Assembly: GCA_030432255.1 (NCBI GenBank)
Contig: JAUIHS010000008.1
Location: forward strand, 123,469-187,468
Source of the DNA: Phycisphaerae bacterium
Lineage (GTDB): Bacteria > Planctomycetota > Phycisphaerae > Phycisphaerales > UBA1924
Reading direction: 5' to 3'
DNA length: 64,000 bases
Shown: piece by piece, positions 33,234 to 40,817 of the stretch
Layout of the letters: each line of letters opens with the position of its first letter
Position numbering within the stretch: position 1 is the first letter of the stretch
Program-made: the position numbers and the translations under genes
Notes under the pieces: generated by a model
What the model saw: only the letters and a program-made list of their open reading frames with translations
Told to the model about the DNA's origin: nothing
The model's database searches: none

Positions 33234-33767
33234 TCAGGTGTGGGGCTGACTCGTCCTTGCGCGATGCTCAAGGCAACGGCGGAGGCGCTCCGTGTTGGGC
33301 TTCGTGGACACCAGGCGGGCGCGGAGGAGTGTCCCGCCGCGGCGGGAGCGAATGTGCACAACACAACTCCCGGACTGGATTCGACTCACATCGACACTGC
33401 CGACCTCATCCCACTTGTGCCAGTACGCGCCACCACGAGCACGGTCCCCGAAGGACGTCGCGCCGAAGATGTAGTCCCGCCTGATATGGCTCGACAGGAG
33501 CATCAGCATGATCCAGGGCAGAATGAGGCCTCCGGAGAGCAGGATACCTGCGACCAGGAGCGATGCTGACGCCACGTTGGCGCGTGAGAGCAGTCCGACC
33601 GGACCTCCCCACGCCAGAAAGGTCTCACGATCAAGCCGGGCGCCGCATTCTGGGCAACGCTCGGTGTCGCGGAGTCCGGCCATGTCGTAGGTACAGGCGG
33701 CGCAGCCGCGTTGGGCCAGAAGCGTGATCGGCTGGTGCTCACCCGGTTCGAATATCGGTGCGTTCAC
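33234..33767 (-). CDS. Zinc-ribbon membrane protein (short form)
   Basis: The 177-aa protein has MNAPIFEPGEHQP, then a zinc ribbon (RGCAACTYDMAGL ... RCPECGARLD), two closely spaced hydrophobic segments (ANVASASLLVAGILLSGGLI; PWIMLMLLS) and a C-terminal soluble domain. It resembles the 35.0-kb protein: both have F-E-P-G-E-x-Q-P near the N-terminus and a CxxC...CPECG ribbon. Its ATG overlaps the stop of the upstream membrane-protein gene (ATGA), so the two are coupled. Confidence 0.8.
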   Translation of the reverse strand: MNAPIFEPGEHQPITLLAQRGCAACTYDMAGLRDTERCPECGARLDRETFLAWGGPVGLLSRANVASASLLVAGILLSGGLILPWIMLMLLSSHIRRDYIFGATSFGDRARGGAYWHKWDEVGSVDVSRIQSGSCVVHIRSRRGGTLLRARLVSTKPNTERLRRCLEHRARTSQPHT

Positions 33768-34357
33768 ATCGGGTCGTCCTGCGTCTCCTCGAACAGATAC
33801 GGATGCCGCTCGCGCAGGGTTTCCAGAAGGGGCGCCAGGTCGTCATTGGTCGCATGACTGCCGAAGGCGACCGTCCTGTGCTTCGTGGGCGTACCGTGGC
33901 TGAAAACGATGCCGGCGGAACGCGTGCCCGATGCCTGGCGCACATGGAAAGTGTGGTCCATGTCCCACGTGGCAGTCTGACGCCACCGCGCGATGCGCCG
34001 CTCAATCGTCCACGCATCCGGCGTGATGGTGTGCGCCTCGACGCCGCAGGCGTTGAAGAGCGCGTGGTACAGCAGGATGATCCCCACAGCGACCCAGAAG
34101 ACGATCCACGCCAGCAGCAGCAGGGTGGCGGCGCAGAGCAGGATGACGCCAATGGACACGGGGCCGACCAGCGCCATGAGCGTCATGTCCACGAGGCGCA
34201 TCAGCAGGAAGCCGAAGAGCGCCAGACCGAAGAGCCACGCGGCGTTCCAGAAGGCGGCCGACAGCCACTTCCCGCCGGACGGTTGCGCGGCGATGCTGAC
34301 GTGCAGGGTGCGACCCTCGGTGCGGATCTCAACGGGTGTGCGTGAGCCACTCGGCAT
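33764..34357 (-). CDS. Membrane protein coupled to a zinc-ribbon protein
   Basis: The 197-aa protein has hydrophobic segments around residues 35-55 (NAAWLFGLALFGFLLMRLVD) and 68-100 (ISIG-like VILLCAATLLLLAWIVFWVAVG), then a soluble domain containing DHTFHVRQASGTRSAGIVFS. A Met-Pro-Ser-Gly start is followed by a beta-rich N-terminus (EIRTEGRTLHVSI). No family is recognised. The four-base overlap with the downstream zinc-ribbon gene suggests the two proteins form one complex. Confidence 0.75.
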   Translation of the reverse strand: MPSGSRTPVEIRTEGRTLHVSIAAQPSGGKWLSAAFWNAAWLFGLALFGFLLMRLVDMTLMALVGPVSIGVILLCAATLLLLAWIVFWVAVGIILLYHALFNACGVEAHTITPDAWTIERRIARWRQTATWDMDHTFHVRQASGTRSAGIVFSHGTPTKHRTVAFGSHATNDDLAPLLETLRERHPYLFEETQDDPM

Positions 34358-34517
34358 GGAGACATTATGGCATCGCTGACAAGGCGCGACACCGACCCCC
34401 GGTTGTTCACGGTTCGATCGGATGCGGAAGTCATGGTATGGTGACGGTTGTCATCCGGGATATTTGAGCTGGCACGGTTGCCGCGAAGAAGACCCGGTCT
34501 ATTCCAGGAGACGCATC

Positions 34518-34916
34518 ATGCTGGAACTGCTCGCTCAGACAGGAGGGGGAGGTGGCGGTGGCGGAGTTGTCGCGGGGATCGTGGGCCTCTTCATCTTCGC
34601 CCTGTATATCGGGGTGATCATCCTGATCATCGCCGGATTCTGGAAGACCTTCGCCAAGGCGGGTCAGCCGGGTTGGGCGGCGCTCATTCCGATCTACAAC
34701 ATCATCGTGCTGCTGCAGGTTGCCGGTCGACCCATCTGGTGGATCATCCTCTTCCTGATCCCCGTCGTCAGCCTGATCGTCGCCATCATCGTTGCTCTTG
34801 ATGTGGCGAAGAACTTCGGCAAGAGCGTCGGCTTCGCCATCGGGCTGATCCTGCTCCCCTTCATCTTCTACCCGATCCTCGGCTTCGGCTCCGCCCAGTA
34901 CAACCCCAAGGTCTGA
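34518..34916 (+). CDS. DUF5684-type membrane protein
   Basis: The 132-aa protein starts seven bases after AGGAG. A poly-Gly stretch precedes the first helix (VVAGIVGLFIFALYIGVII), then the family core AGQPGWAALIPIYNIIVLLQ, two more helices (IWWIILFLIPVVSLIVAIIV; GFAIGLILLPFIFYPIL) and a short FGSAQYNPKV end. The core matches a widely found small integral membrane family whose role is unknown. A strong terminator follows. Confidence 0.85.
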   Translation: MLELLAQTGGGGGGGGVVAGIVGLFIFALYIGVIILIIAGFWKTFAKAGQPGWAALIPIYNIIVLLQVAGRPIWWIILFLIPVVSLIVAIIVALDVAKNFGKSVGFAIGLILLPFIFYPILGFGSAQYNPKV

Positions 34917-34943
34917 CACCAGTCATGACGCAGTGAATTCACG

Positions 34944-34977
34944 CCACCGGATGCAAGGCTGTATCCGGTGGTTTTTT
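34944..34977 (+). terminator. Rho-independent terminator after the DUF5684 gene
   Basis: A 9-bp perfect stem (CCACCGGAT / ATCCGGTGG) with a 10-base loop is followed by TTTTTT. It lies 28 bases after the stop codon and is the clearest intrinsic terminator in the window. Confidence 0.92.
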
Positions 34978-35032
34978 ATTCAAAACACCCCGCTCCCCGC
35001 TCCCAACTCCTCGCTCCCCACATCCCCCTCCC
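34978..35032. repeat. CGCTCCCC-type tract inside a gene end
   Basis: CCCCGCTCCCCGCTCCCAAC and TCCTCGCTCCCC words run into the 3' end of the next minus-strand gene. Related tracts are at 39903-39982 and 62195-62275. Here the tract encodes the last about 15 residues of the zinc-ribbon protein. Confidence 0.7.
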
Positions 35033-35663
35033 CGATGCGTTGACTGATGAGTTGTGCCACCGACTTCGCGTTGGCGGGTGTCGCGCGGTAGCCGAGGTCC
35101 ACCAGGCGCTCGTTCCGCGGGCCGAAGATGCGCAGGCGCTGCCAGTGGTCACTGACAGCCCGCTGGTGAAAGGTCGCCGCGTCCGACCACGCGAAGCTGA
35201 TGCAGCGCTCCGGATCATCGTTGAAGAACGTGCCGAAGCGCTCCGTTGAGAAGAAGAAACGCGTGACGGATGACTTGTTGTTCTTCTGCGTCAGGAGCAG
35301 GCCGATGAGCAGGCCAAGCCAGATGACGAAGCCGCCCGCCGTGATCATCCACACAATGGCATTGCCGAAGACAAAGACGATCTGCCAGCAGTAGAGACCG
35401 ATGATGCCCGTCGTCAGCACCAGAACCCAGAGTGCCGCACGACCCTTGGACATGGCGCTCAGGCCGCGTGGGATGCCGCTGACAATGAAGGTCTGCTCGT
35501 CCATCTCGTGACCACACTCCGGACAGCGCTTCTGGCCGACCAGACCCTGCAGCGAATAGCCGCACACGAGGCAGTCATCACCCTCCGGTCCAAGCAGCAG
35601 GAAGGCCGGCTGCTTTTCTCCGGGTTCGAAGAGCGGAATGGGTGGTGGCATGCTGCGCATCAA
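34980..35663 (-). CDS. Zinc-ribbon membrane protein (long form)
   Basis: The 227-aa protein opens with MMRSMPPPIPLFEPGEKQP, then a ribbon (DDCLVCGYSLQG ... RCPECGHEMD), two long hydrophobic segments (LWVLVLTTGIIGLYCWQIVF; IVWMITAGGFVIWLGLLIGL) and a soluble C-terminal domain (FFFSTERFGTFFNDDP). The last residues (VGSEELGAGSGVF) come from a CGCTCCCC repeat tract, so the stop codon is supplied by repeat DNA. It is a paralogue of the 33.2-kb protein; the gene upstream is an aldehyde dehydrogenase. Confidence 0.8.
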   Translation of the reverse strand: MMRSMPPPIPLFEPGEKQPAFLLLGPEGDDCLVCGYSLQGLVGQKRCPECGHEMDEQTFIVSGIPRGLSAMSKGRAALWVLVLTTGIIGLYCWQIVFVFGNAIVWMITAGGFVIWLGLLIGLLLTQKNNKSSVTRFFFSTERFGTFFNDDPERCISFAWSDAATFHQRAVSDHWQRLRIFGPRNERLVDLGYRATPANAKSVAQLISQRIGEGDVGSEELGAGSGVF

Positions 35664-35684
35664 AGATGATCCCCGGAGGACACG

Positions 35685-37193
35685 CTAGAGCCGCACATAC
35701 CCACGCAGGCCCTGGATGCCGCCCTCGCGGCCGAACCCGCTCTCCTTGAAACCGCCGAAGGGACTCGCAGCATCAAACTTGTTGTACGTGTTGCACCACA
35801 CCACGCCCGCCTTCAGCTTCGTCGCAATCTCGAAGATCTTCGACCCCTTGTCCGACCACACACCCGCGGCGAGTCCGTACGGCGTGTTGTTCGCCCGCTT
35901 GAGTGCCTCCTCCGGTGTGCGGAAGGTCTGAACAGCGAGCACCGGTCCGAAGACTTCTTCCTGCGCGATGCGATGGCTCTGCTGCACACCGGTGAAGAAG
36001 CAGGGGCGGCAGAAGAAGCCCTTGGAAGGCAGGCCGTTGGAAGACGCCTGCGGCTCGTGCAGTTCGGCGCCTTCGTCCTGTGCGATCCGGATGTAATCGT
36101 TGATTCGTGTGAGCTGTTCGCCGCTGTTGATGGCACCGACATCCGTGTTCTTGTCGAGCGGATCACCCACGCGCAGAGACTGCATGCGGATGCGCAGCTT
36201 CTCGACGACCTCGTCAACGATGCCTTCCTGGACGAAGAGTCGCGAGCCGGCACAGCAGACGTGGCCCTGGTTGAAGTAGATGCCGCTGATGATGCCCTCG
36301 ACGGCCTGGTCAATCGAAGCGTCGTCGAAGATGATGTTGGGGGACTTGCCGCCCAGTTCCAGCGTGAGCCGGATGCCGTCGCCGCGCTCCGCCGCCGTGC
36401 GGGCGAGGATCTTGCCGACTTCAGTGGACCCGGTGAAGGCCAGCTTGTTGATGTCCGGGTGCTTCGCCAGCGCCGCGCCGGTGTCGCCAGCGCCGGTGAT
36501 GATGTTGACGACCCCCGGAGGCAGTTCGATCTCCTCAAGAATCTCGGCGAGACGGAGCGCCGTCAGGGGCGTGGTCTCCGCCGGCTTCAGAACCACCGTG
36601 TTGCCGCACGCCAGCGCAGGCGCGATCTTCCACGCCGCCATCAGCAACGGGAAGTTCCACGGAATGATCTGACCGCAGACGCCGACCGGCTGGATGTCGC
36701 CGCGGCCATGTCCCGGGAATGCGTAATGCAGTTTGTCTGCCCAGCCCGCGTGATAGAAGAAGTGCTGCGCGACAAGCGGGATGTCGACGTCGCGCGACTC
36801 CTTGATGGGCTTGCCGCCGTCCTTGGTTTCAAGGATGGCGAGTTCACGCGCGCGTTCCTGGATCCGCCGCGCAATGCGGAAGATGTACTTGGCCCGCTCG
36901 GTGGGCTTGAGGCGCGACCACTTGGGAAGAGCTTCCTTCGCCGCGGCGACGGCCCGCCCGACATCGCGGGTATTCCCGAGTGCGACTTCGGAGAGCGTCT
37001 CCTCGGTGGCCGGGTTGATGGTCGGGAACGTCTTGCCGGCCTTGGTGAACTTGCCGTTGATGAAGTGTCCGTAGCGCGGCTCGATGGTGACCTTGGCGCT
37101 TTCGGGTGCGGGCGCGTAGTCCCAGGCTTCGCCGAAGTTGAGTTCATGACGAGGCGAGGACCGCTTGACGGACGATGAGGTGGTGTCGCTCAT
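35685..37193 (-). CDS. NAD(P)-dependent aldehyde dehydrogenase
   Basis: The 502-aa enzyme oxidises aldehydes to acids. It has the classic parts: PWNFPLLMAAWKIAPALACG near residue 178, the NAD-binding loop FTGSTEVGK, the general-base Glu in LTLELGGKSPN (about residue 277), and the nucleophilic Cys in QGHVCCAGSR (two adjacent Cys, about residue 311). It ends with the usual NTYNKFDAASPFGGFKESGF. Length and motifs fit the betaine/phenylacetaldehyde dehydrogenase branch, but substrate is not predictable. The start ATG at 37193 is followed by a Ser-rich leader (SDTTSSSVKRSS). Confidence 0.95.
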   Translation of the reverse strand: MSDTTSSSVKRSSPRHELNFGEAWDYAPAPESAKVTIEPRYGHFINGKFTKAGKTFPTINPATEETLSEVALGNTRDVGRAVAAAKEALPKWSRLKPTERAKYIFRIARRIQERARELAILETKDGGKPIKESRDVDIPLVAQHFFYHAGWADKLHYAFPGHGRGDIQPVGVCGQIIPWNFPLLMAAWKIAPALACGNTVVLKPAETTPLTALRLAEILEEIELPPGVVNIITGAGDTGAALAKHPDINKLAFTGSTEVGKILARTAAERGDGIRLTLELGGKSPNIIFDDASIDQAVEGIISGIYFNQGHVCCAGSRLFVQEGIVDEVVEKLRIRMQSLRVGDPLDKNTDVGAINSGEQLTRINDYIRIAQDEGAELHEPQASSNGLPSKGFFCRPCFFTGVQQSHRIAQEEVFGPVLAVQTFRTPEEALKRANNTPYGLAAGVWSDKGSKIFEIATKLKAGVVWCNTYNKFDAASPFGGFKESGFGREGGIQGLRGYVRL

Positions 37194-37236
37194 GCCGCCA
37201 TTATAAGGGGCCGGACGCCTGAGAGAACCGGCCGAT

Positions 37237-37972
37237 TCAGGAGAGCAGGTGGGGCATGAACTGATCCGCGAGCGTGAGAACGAGCAGGAAGCCGCACATA
37301 TCGGTCATGGTCGTCAGCACCGGCCCGGAGGCGAGGGCGGGGTCCATCCGCATGGACTTGAGGATCAGGGGCACACTTCCGCCGATGGCCACGGCGACCA
37401 CGGTGTTCACGGCGAGGGCCGCGCCGACCACCAGGCCGAGCAAGGGATTGCCCTTCCAGAGCACCGCGACCACCGCGACCAGGGCACCGAGGTCGATTCC
37501 GTTGATGACGCCCACCGTGGCTTCTTTCCGGAGCACGCGCCCGAGATCGCGGGCGGGCCACGCCGAGCGTGATCTCGCGCATCGAGACCGCGACCGCCTG
37601 GTTGCCGGAGCAACCGCTCATGTCGGAGATGATGGGCAGGAACACCGCAAGCGCAATGACGGCCTCAAGCGTCTCCTGGTGCATCGCGATGATGCTCGCG
37701 GCGATGATGTTCAGCACGATGTTGACGCTGAGCCACGCGAGCCGTCGGCGTGATCGGAGGAGGATGGGCATGGAGCGGAGTTCTTCGCCGCCGACAATAC
37801 CCTGCGACTGCCGATACGTGGCATCCGCTTCTTCGACCAGTGCATGCTCGATCGCGCTGCGTTCGATGACACCGACGAGCACATCGTTGTCGTCGACGAC
37901 CGGCAGCCCCAGCGTGCTGTTCTGATGCGTGGTGCGCGAATCGCGAATCGAGCGCGCGGCGCCAACATCTCA
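37237..37972 (-). pseudogene. mgtE: Remnant of MgtE-family magnesium transporter, N-terminus missing and frameshifted
   Basis: One frame (down to about 37555) encodes part of the second CBS domain (LGLPVVDDNDVLVGVIERSA) and the first membrane helices (LSVNIVLNIIAASIIAMHQE; LAVFLPIISDMSGCSGNQAV). Another frame (about 37550 to 37237) carries on with RDLGRVLRKEATVGVING and the final helices, including MDPALASGPVLTTMTDMCGF, a hallmark of MgtE. At the break the plus strand reads GGGCGGGC (37551-37558): a tandem GGGC unit that, if single, would join the frames. The MgtE_N and first CBS domains are absent, and an in-frame stop lies near 37973. The break could also be a sequencing error, but the missing N-terminus says remnant. 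Confidence 0.8.
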
Positions 37973-38053
37973 CCGGCTTTGTCTGCGGGTGGCAAGGGCG
38001 CAGCGGGGTTGCAGGTGTTGATGGCGGGGCGAGCGAAGGGGGAAGGGGGCGCC

Positions 38054-38707
38054 TCAGCGCAACTCGACGGACCAGTACGCGTTGTCCAGGAAGGTCTTCC
38101 AGGACTCGTACTTCTCGTTGCCGAGACGCAGCGAGACCAGGGGGTTCCGCCGCGGGCGCACCGGCTTCTTGCGCAGCTTCATGTGCGCCTGCTCGGGCGT
38201 GCGGCCGCCCTTCCTGGCATTGCAGCGGACACACGAGCAGACCAGGTTCTCCCACGAGTCCTCTCCGCCCTGCGAGCGAGGAACGACGTGGTCGATGGAA
38301 AGCTCGCTGGTGGGAAAATGGCGGCCGCAATACTGGCAGCGATTCCGATCTCGTGCGAAGAGGTTGCGTCGGTTGAGCTTCACACGCTGCTGCGGCAGGC
38401 GGTCGTAGCCGAGGAGTCGGATCACCTTGGGCACCGCGACTTCGAAGCGCACGGTGCGCACCCAGTCGTGCGCTTCGGGTTCGAACTCACGCTGGAGTTC
38501 GGAGATCTCGGCCCACGAGGAGAAGTCATAGGTGAGATACCGGCCGTTGTCGACGTGAACCACTTCCGCCTGGTCGCAGACCAGCATGCGGAATGCCCGG
38601 CGGGCGGAAACGATGCGGACGGCCATGTACAGCTTGTTGAGGACGAGGACCTTGGCGTCAAGCCCCGTCACCAGGGCTGCGTACGTCGTCAGGGCCCCGC
38701 CCGTCAC
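38054..38707 (-). CDS. HNH endonuclease (McrA-like)
   Basis: About 217 residues from a GTG at 38707 that overlaps the previous gene's stop (GTGA). The N-terminal part (ALVTGLDAKVLVLNKLYMAV; AFRMLVCDQAEVVHVDNG) is the usual lead-in of this HNH subfamily. The catalytic module has CQYCGRHFPTSELSIDHVVP, then SQGGEDSWENLVCSCVRCNA, with paired zinc-binding CxxC motifs and the His/Asn catalytic residues. It is a nuclease by family; targets are unknown, and restriction, repair and homing roles all occur. The frame is open upstream to 38794, but the overlap favours the GTG start. Confidence 0.88.
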   Translation of the reverse strand: MTGGALTTYAALVTGLDAKVLVLNKLYMAVRIVSARRAFRMLVCDQAEVVHVDNGRYLTYDFSSWAEISELQREFEPEAHDWVRTVRFEVAVPKVIRLLGYDRLPQQRVKLNRRNLFARDRNRCQYCGRHFPTSELSIDHVVPRSQGGEDSWENLVCSCVRCNARKGGRTPEQAHMKLRKKPVRPRRNPLVSLRLGNEKYESWKTFLDNAYWSVELR

Positions 38708-38937
38708 TGGGAACGGTTCGACACCGGCATCCCCGGGGGCCGGCTGCCCCTTTCGATGAGCCGCTCGATGACGCTTTCCAGCGTGCGATCCCATAACAAC
38801 TCCGTCCTGACCGACCCAAAGTGACGGTCGTCGAGAACATTATGCGCTTCGCGGCACGCCGAGCAATGCACGACCACCAAATGAACCCGTTTTGAACGAT
38901 TCGGACTCTTCACAGAACGCACTATTGACACCGTCAA
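38704..38937 (-). CDS. Small Cys protein coupled to the HNH gene
   Basis: A 77-aa frame ends in a GTGA overlap with the HNH start. It has HLVVVHCSACREAHNVLDD, with a CxxC pair and nearby His residues, then LESVIERLIERGSRP. A possible start is a TTG at 38937, or a GTG two codons in. It could be a zinc-binding partner or DNA-binding accessory of the nuclease. The frame overlaps the promoter area of the divergent arsR-like gene. The call rests mainly on the overlap. Confidence 0.5.
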   Translation of the reverse strand: MTVSIVRSVKSPNRSKRVHLVVVHCSACREAHNVLDDRHFGSVRTELLWDRTLESVIERLIERGSRPPGMPVSNRSQ

Positions 38938-38963
38938 ATAAACATGTCACTATTTGGTGACAT
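38925..38963 (+). promoter_or_regulatory. Promoter and operator of the ArsR-like regulator
   Basis: TTGACA at 38925-38930 is a good -35. A dyad TTGAC-ACC-GTCAA covers it (38925-38937), and a second perfect dyad ATGTCAC-TATTTG-GTGACAT (38944-38963) ends at the ATG of the regulator. This is the place and shape expected for ArsR autoregulation. No convincing -10 was found. Confidence 0.65.
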
Positions 38964-39333
38964 GACATCGGCACCCATGGATGATCGAGTCTGGAAGGCC
39001 CTGGCGGACAGCACACGCCGGGCCGTGCTCGATGCCCTCGCCGATGGGCCTCTCACCACCGGCGACCTCGTCGAACGCTTCCCCGAACTGTGCCGCACGG
39101 CCGTCATGAAGCACCTCGATGTGCTGGTGGAGGCGAACCTCGTCGTCCCGAGACGCGAGGGCCGCCAACGTTGGAATGACCTGAACCCGGCGCCCATCCA
39201 GGCGGTGTGCGACCGGTGGGTCAGCCGGCATGTGTCGAGACTGGCCTCCGCGATGGGACGGTTGAAGGGACTGGTCGAAGAACAGCAGCGGCCCGAAGCG
39301 GCCGCGGCGTCGGCGAAGAGCCGGAAAGGATGA
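38962..39333 (+). CDS. ArsR-family transcriptional regulator
   Basis: About 123 residues with the winged-helix pattern of ArsR/SmtB: DDRVWKALADSTRRAVLDAL, LTTGDLVERFPELCRTAVMK (recognition helix), HLDVLVEANLVVPRREGRQR and a helical end. There is no metal-binding ELCVC motif, so it belongs to the branch that pairs with AHSA1/SRPBCC proteins rather than the metal sensors. The next gene, four bases on, is such a protein. An in-frame ATG at 38944 lies inside the operator dyad and was not used. Confidence 0.9.
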   Translation: MTSAPMDDRVWKALADSTRRAVLDALADGPLTTGDLVERFPELCRTAVMKHLDVLVEANLVVPRREGRQRWNDLNPAPIQAVCDRWVSRHVSRLASAMGRLKGLVEEQQRPEAAAASAKSRKG

Positions 39334-39337
39334 AGTC

Positions 39338-39811
39338 ATGAACGCAGTGACAGGAGCGCGCGTTTCGGAGACGCGGAGTGCGACGTACGAGTTGGAGATT
39401 GAGATGGAGGCGCCGGCGGATGCGGTGTGGGATGCATTGATCAATCGCCCGGGCGACTGGTGGCTGCCCGACTACCACTGCCTCGGCCCGGACTCGACGA
39501 TTGAGTTCACGCCGGAGGCGGGAGGCCGGTTCATCGAGACGCACCCGGAGCATGGCAGCCTGCTGTGGTTCACGGTGCACTGGTTCCGGCCGCAGGATCG
39601 CACGATCCACTTCTACGGTCACTCATCTCCGGAGTGGAACGGCCCGGCGACGATCACGTTGAAGCTGGCGGTGGAAGAGACGCCGACGGGATCGAAACTG
39701 GTGGTGCAGGACAGCCTCTTCGGCGTGGTGACGGACCAGCACGTGGCGTCAATGCAGGAAGGCTGGCGCGTGTTGTTCACGGATGGGTTGAAGAGGGTGG
39801 TGGAGGGTTGA
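39338..39811 (+). CDS. SRPBCC / AHSA1-type protein
   Basis: The 157-aa protein has the START-like helix-grip fold of AHSA1 relatives: ATYELEIEMEAPADAVWDAL at the start, DSTIEFTPEAGGRFIETHPE in the middle, ITLKLAVEETPTGSKLVVQD, and a long C-terminal helix (MQEGWRVLFTDGLKRVVEG). Such proteins bind a hydrophobic ligand in a cavity. Coupling to an ArsR regulator is a common arrangement. It starts four bases after the regulator's stop. Confidence 0.9.
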   Translation: MNAVTGARVSETRSATYELEIEMEAPADAVWDALINRPGDWWLPDYHCLGPDSTIEFTPEAGGRFIETHPEHGSLLWFTVHWFRPQDRTIHFYGHSSPEWNGPATITLKLAVEETPTGSKLVVQDSLFGVVTDQHVASMQEGWRVLFTDGLKRVVEG

Positions 39812-39852
39812 GCACGAGGGGCTTGGGGAGAAACGCCTGCTTGACTGCGGCC

Positions 39853-39982
39853 TCCTGATCTCCTGATCTCCTGATCTCCTGCTCCAGGCGGTCGTGGACG
39901 TGTTGCGAACTCCCCGCTCCCCGCTCCCCGCTCCTCGCTCCCCGCTCCTCGCTCCTCGCTCCCCGCACCCCGCACCCCACCT
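39853..39982. repeat. CTCCTGATCT and CGCTCCCC tandem tracts
   Basis: CTCCTGATCTCCTGATCTCC at about 39853-39890 is followed by CCCCGCTCCCCGCTCCCCGC and similar words to 39982. The tracts fill the gap between the AHSA1 and VapC genes, which converge here. Confidence 0.8.
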
Positions 39983-40000
39983 CATGCCGAAGGTCAAGAG

Positions 40001-40420
40001 TCAATCTGCCCACGGATCAACCAGACGAACGCCTGTGCTCTCGAAATGCGTGGTGTTCCTGGTCAGGAGTGTCATGTCGTGTTGAAGGGCCGTCGCGGCG
40101 ATCAGCCCATCGGCGGCCGGGATCGTCACGCCCTTGAGTCTTGATTGAGCACTGATCTGGCCCCACAGGTGTGCGGTGCGTGCATCAATCGGCAGGATGC
40201 GATCCGCATGATGGTCTTCGATATCCCTGATCCATCGGTCGAGTTCGTCTCTCCGACGCCCGGGGGCGAGTTGCTCGATCCCATTGACGATCTCTCCAAT
40301 GGTGATCACGCTCAGAAAGATGTCATTGGGATCGACCGCTGCGACGTACTGACTCACGCGTTCATCGGCATTGGCGCGTTGGATCTCGGAAAGGACACAC
40401 GTATCGAGGATCGACCTCAC
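40001..40420 (-). CDS. VapC-like PIN-domain toxin
   Basis: The 139-aa protein shows the PIN ribonuclease acidic residues: the first Asp in ILDTCVLSEI, Glu in SVITIGEIVNGIEQL, Asp in PAADGLIAATALQHDMTLLT, and a last Asp/Asn in TRNTTHFESTG. PIN toxins of this type cut RNA, typically initiator tRNA or rRNA. Its ATG overlaps the upstream antitoxin gene's stop by four bases. This fits a type II toxin-antitoxin operon. Confidence 0.93.
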   Translation of the reverse strand: MRSILDTCVLSEIQRANADERVSQYVAAVDPNDIFLSVITIGEIVNGIEQLAPGRRRDELDRWIRDIEDHHADRILPIDARTAHLWGQISAQSRLKGVTIPAADGLIAATALQHDMTLLTRNTTHFESTGVRLVDPWAD

Positions 40421-40656
40421 AGGTCAATCTCTCGTATCTGAGACGCATCACGTGCGAGGTCGAGCCCCTCCAGGCTCGGACCATTCAGGAGGCGGCTCTT
40501 GAGTGTTGGTTGCGCGCCGGTCCAGCGCAGGTACTCGCGCTCCGAGATCACGACCACCGAGTCGTTGCGCCGACGAATGAACTGGGGGCCCTCAGTCAGG
40601 GCGCGATTGACCAACTCACTCAACCTGTTCTTTGCTGCTGCGAGTTTCCATTCCAT
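40417..40656 (-). CDS. Phd/YefM-like antitoxin
   Basis: The 79-aa protein opens MEWKLAAAKNRLSELVNRAL, the Phd/YefM DNA-binding fold, followed by GPQFIRRRNDSVVVISEREY. The C-terminal part (SLEGLDLARDASQIREIDL) is the toxin-binding tail. The ATG at 40656 has GGGAGGTG upstream. It pairs with the PIN toxin downstream; Phd-type antitoxins with VapC toxins are a known mixed pairing. Confidence 0.9.
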   Translation of the reverse strand: MEWKLAAAKNRLSELVNRALTEGPQFIRRRNDSVVVISEREYLRWTGAQPTLKSRLLNGPSLEGLDLARDASQIREIDL

Positions 40657-40684
40657 GGCCACACCTCCCAATCCATATAATTGG

Positions 40685-40702
40685 CTAGATCACCTAGATC
40701 AC
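40685..40702 (-). promoter_or_regulatory. Direct repeat operator of the toxin-antitoxin operon
   Basis: Two adjacent 9-bp copies of CTAGATCAC (GTGATCTAG on the coding strand) lie 29-46 bases before the antitoxin start. An AT-rich CCAATTATATGG follows, a likely -10 region. Phd-type antitoxins bind repeated sites of this size at their own promoter. Confidence 0.55.
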
Positions 40703-40817
40703 TTTAGCATCCATTGACTGAATCGTCGACCCGGATGCCGGAATCCCTGGTGAGACATCAGAGAAAGCCGATGTTATCGGCCGTCGCGGCGATGCCTCAT
40801 CCGCCCTCCGCCCCGGC

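Noticed and set aside
34390..34440. tRNA-like GGTTCGATC
   Set aside because: The surrounding bases cannot fold into acceptor, D and anticodon arms.
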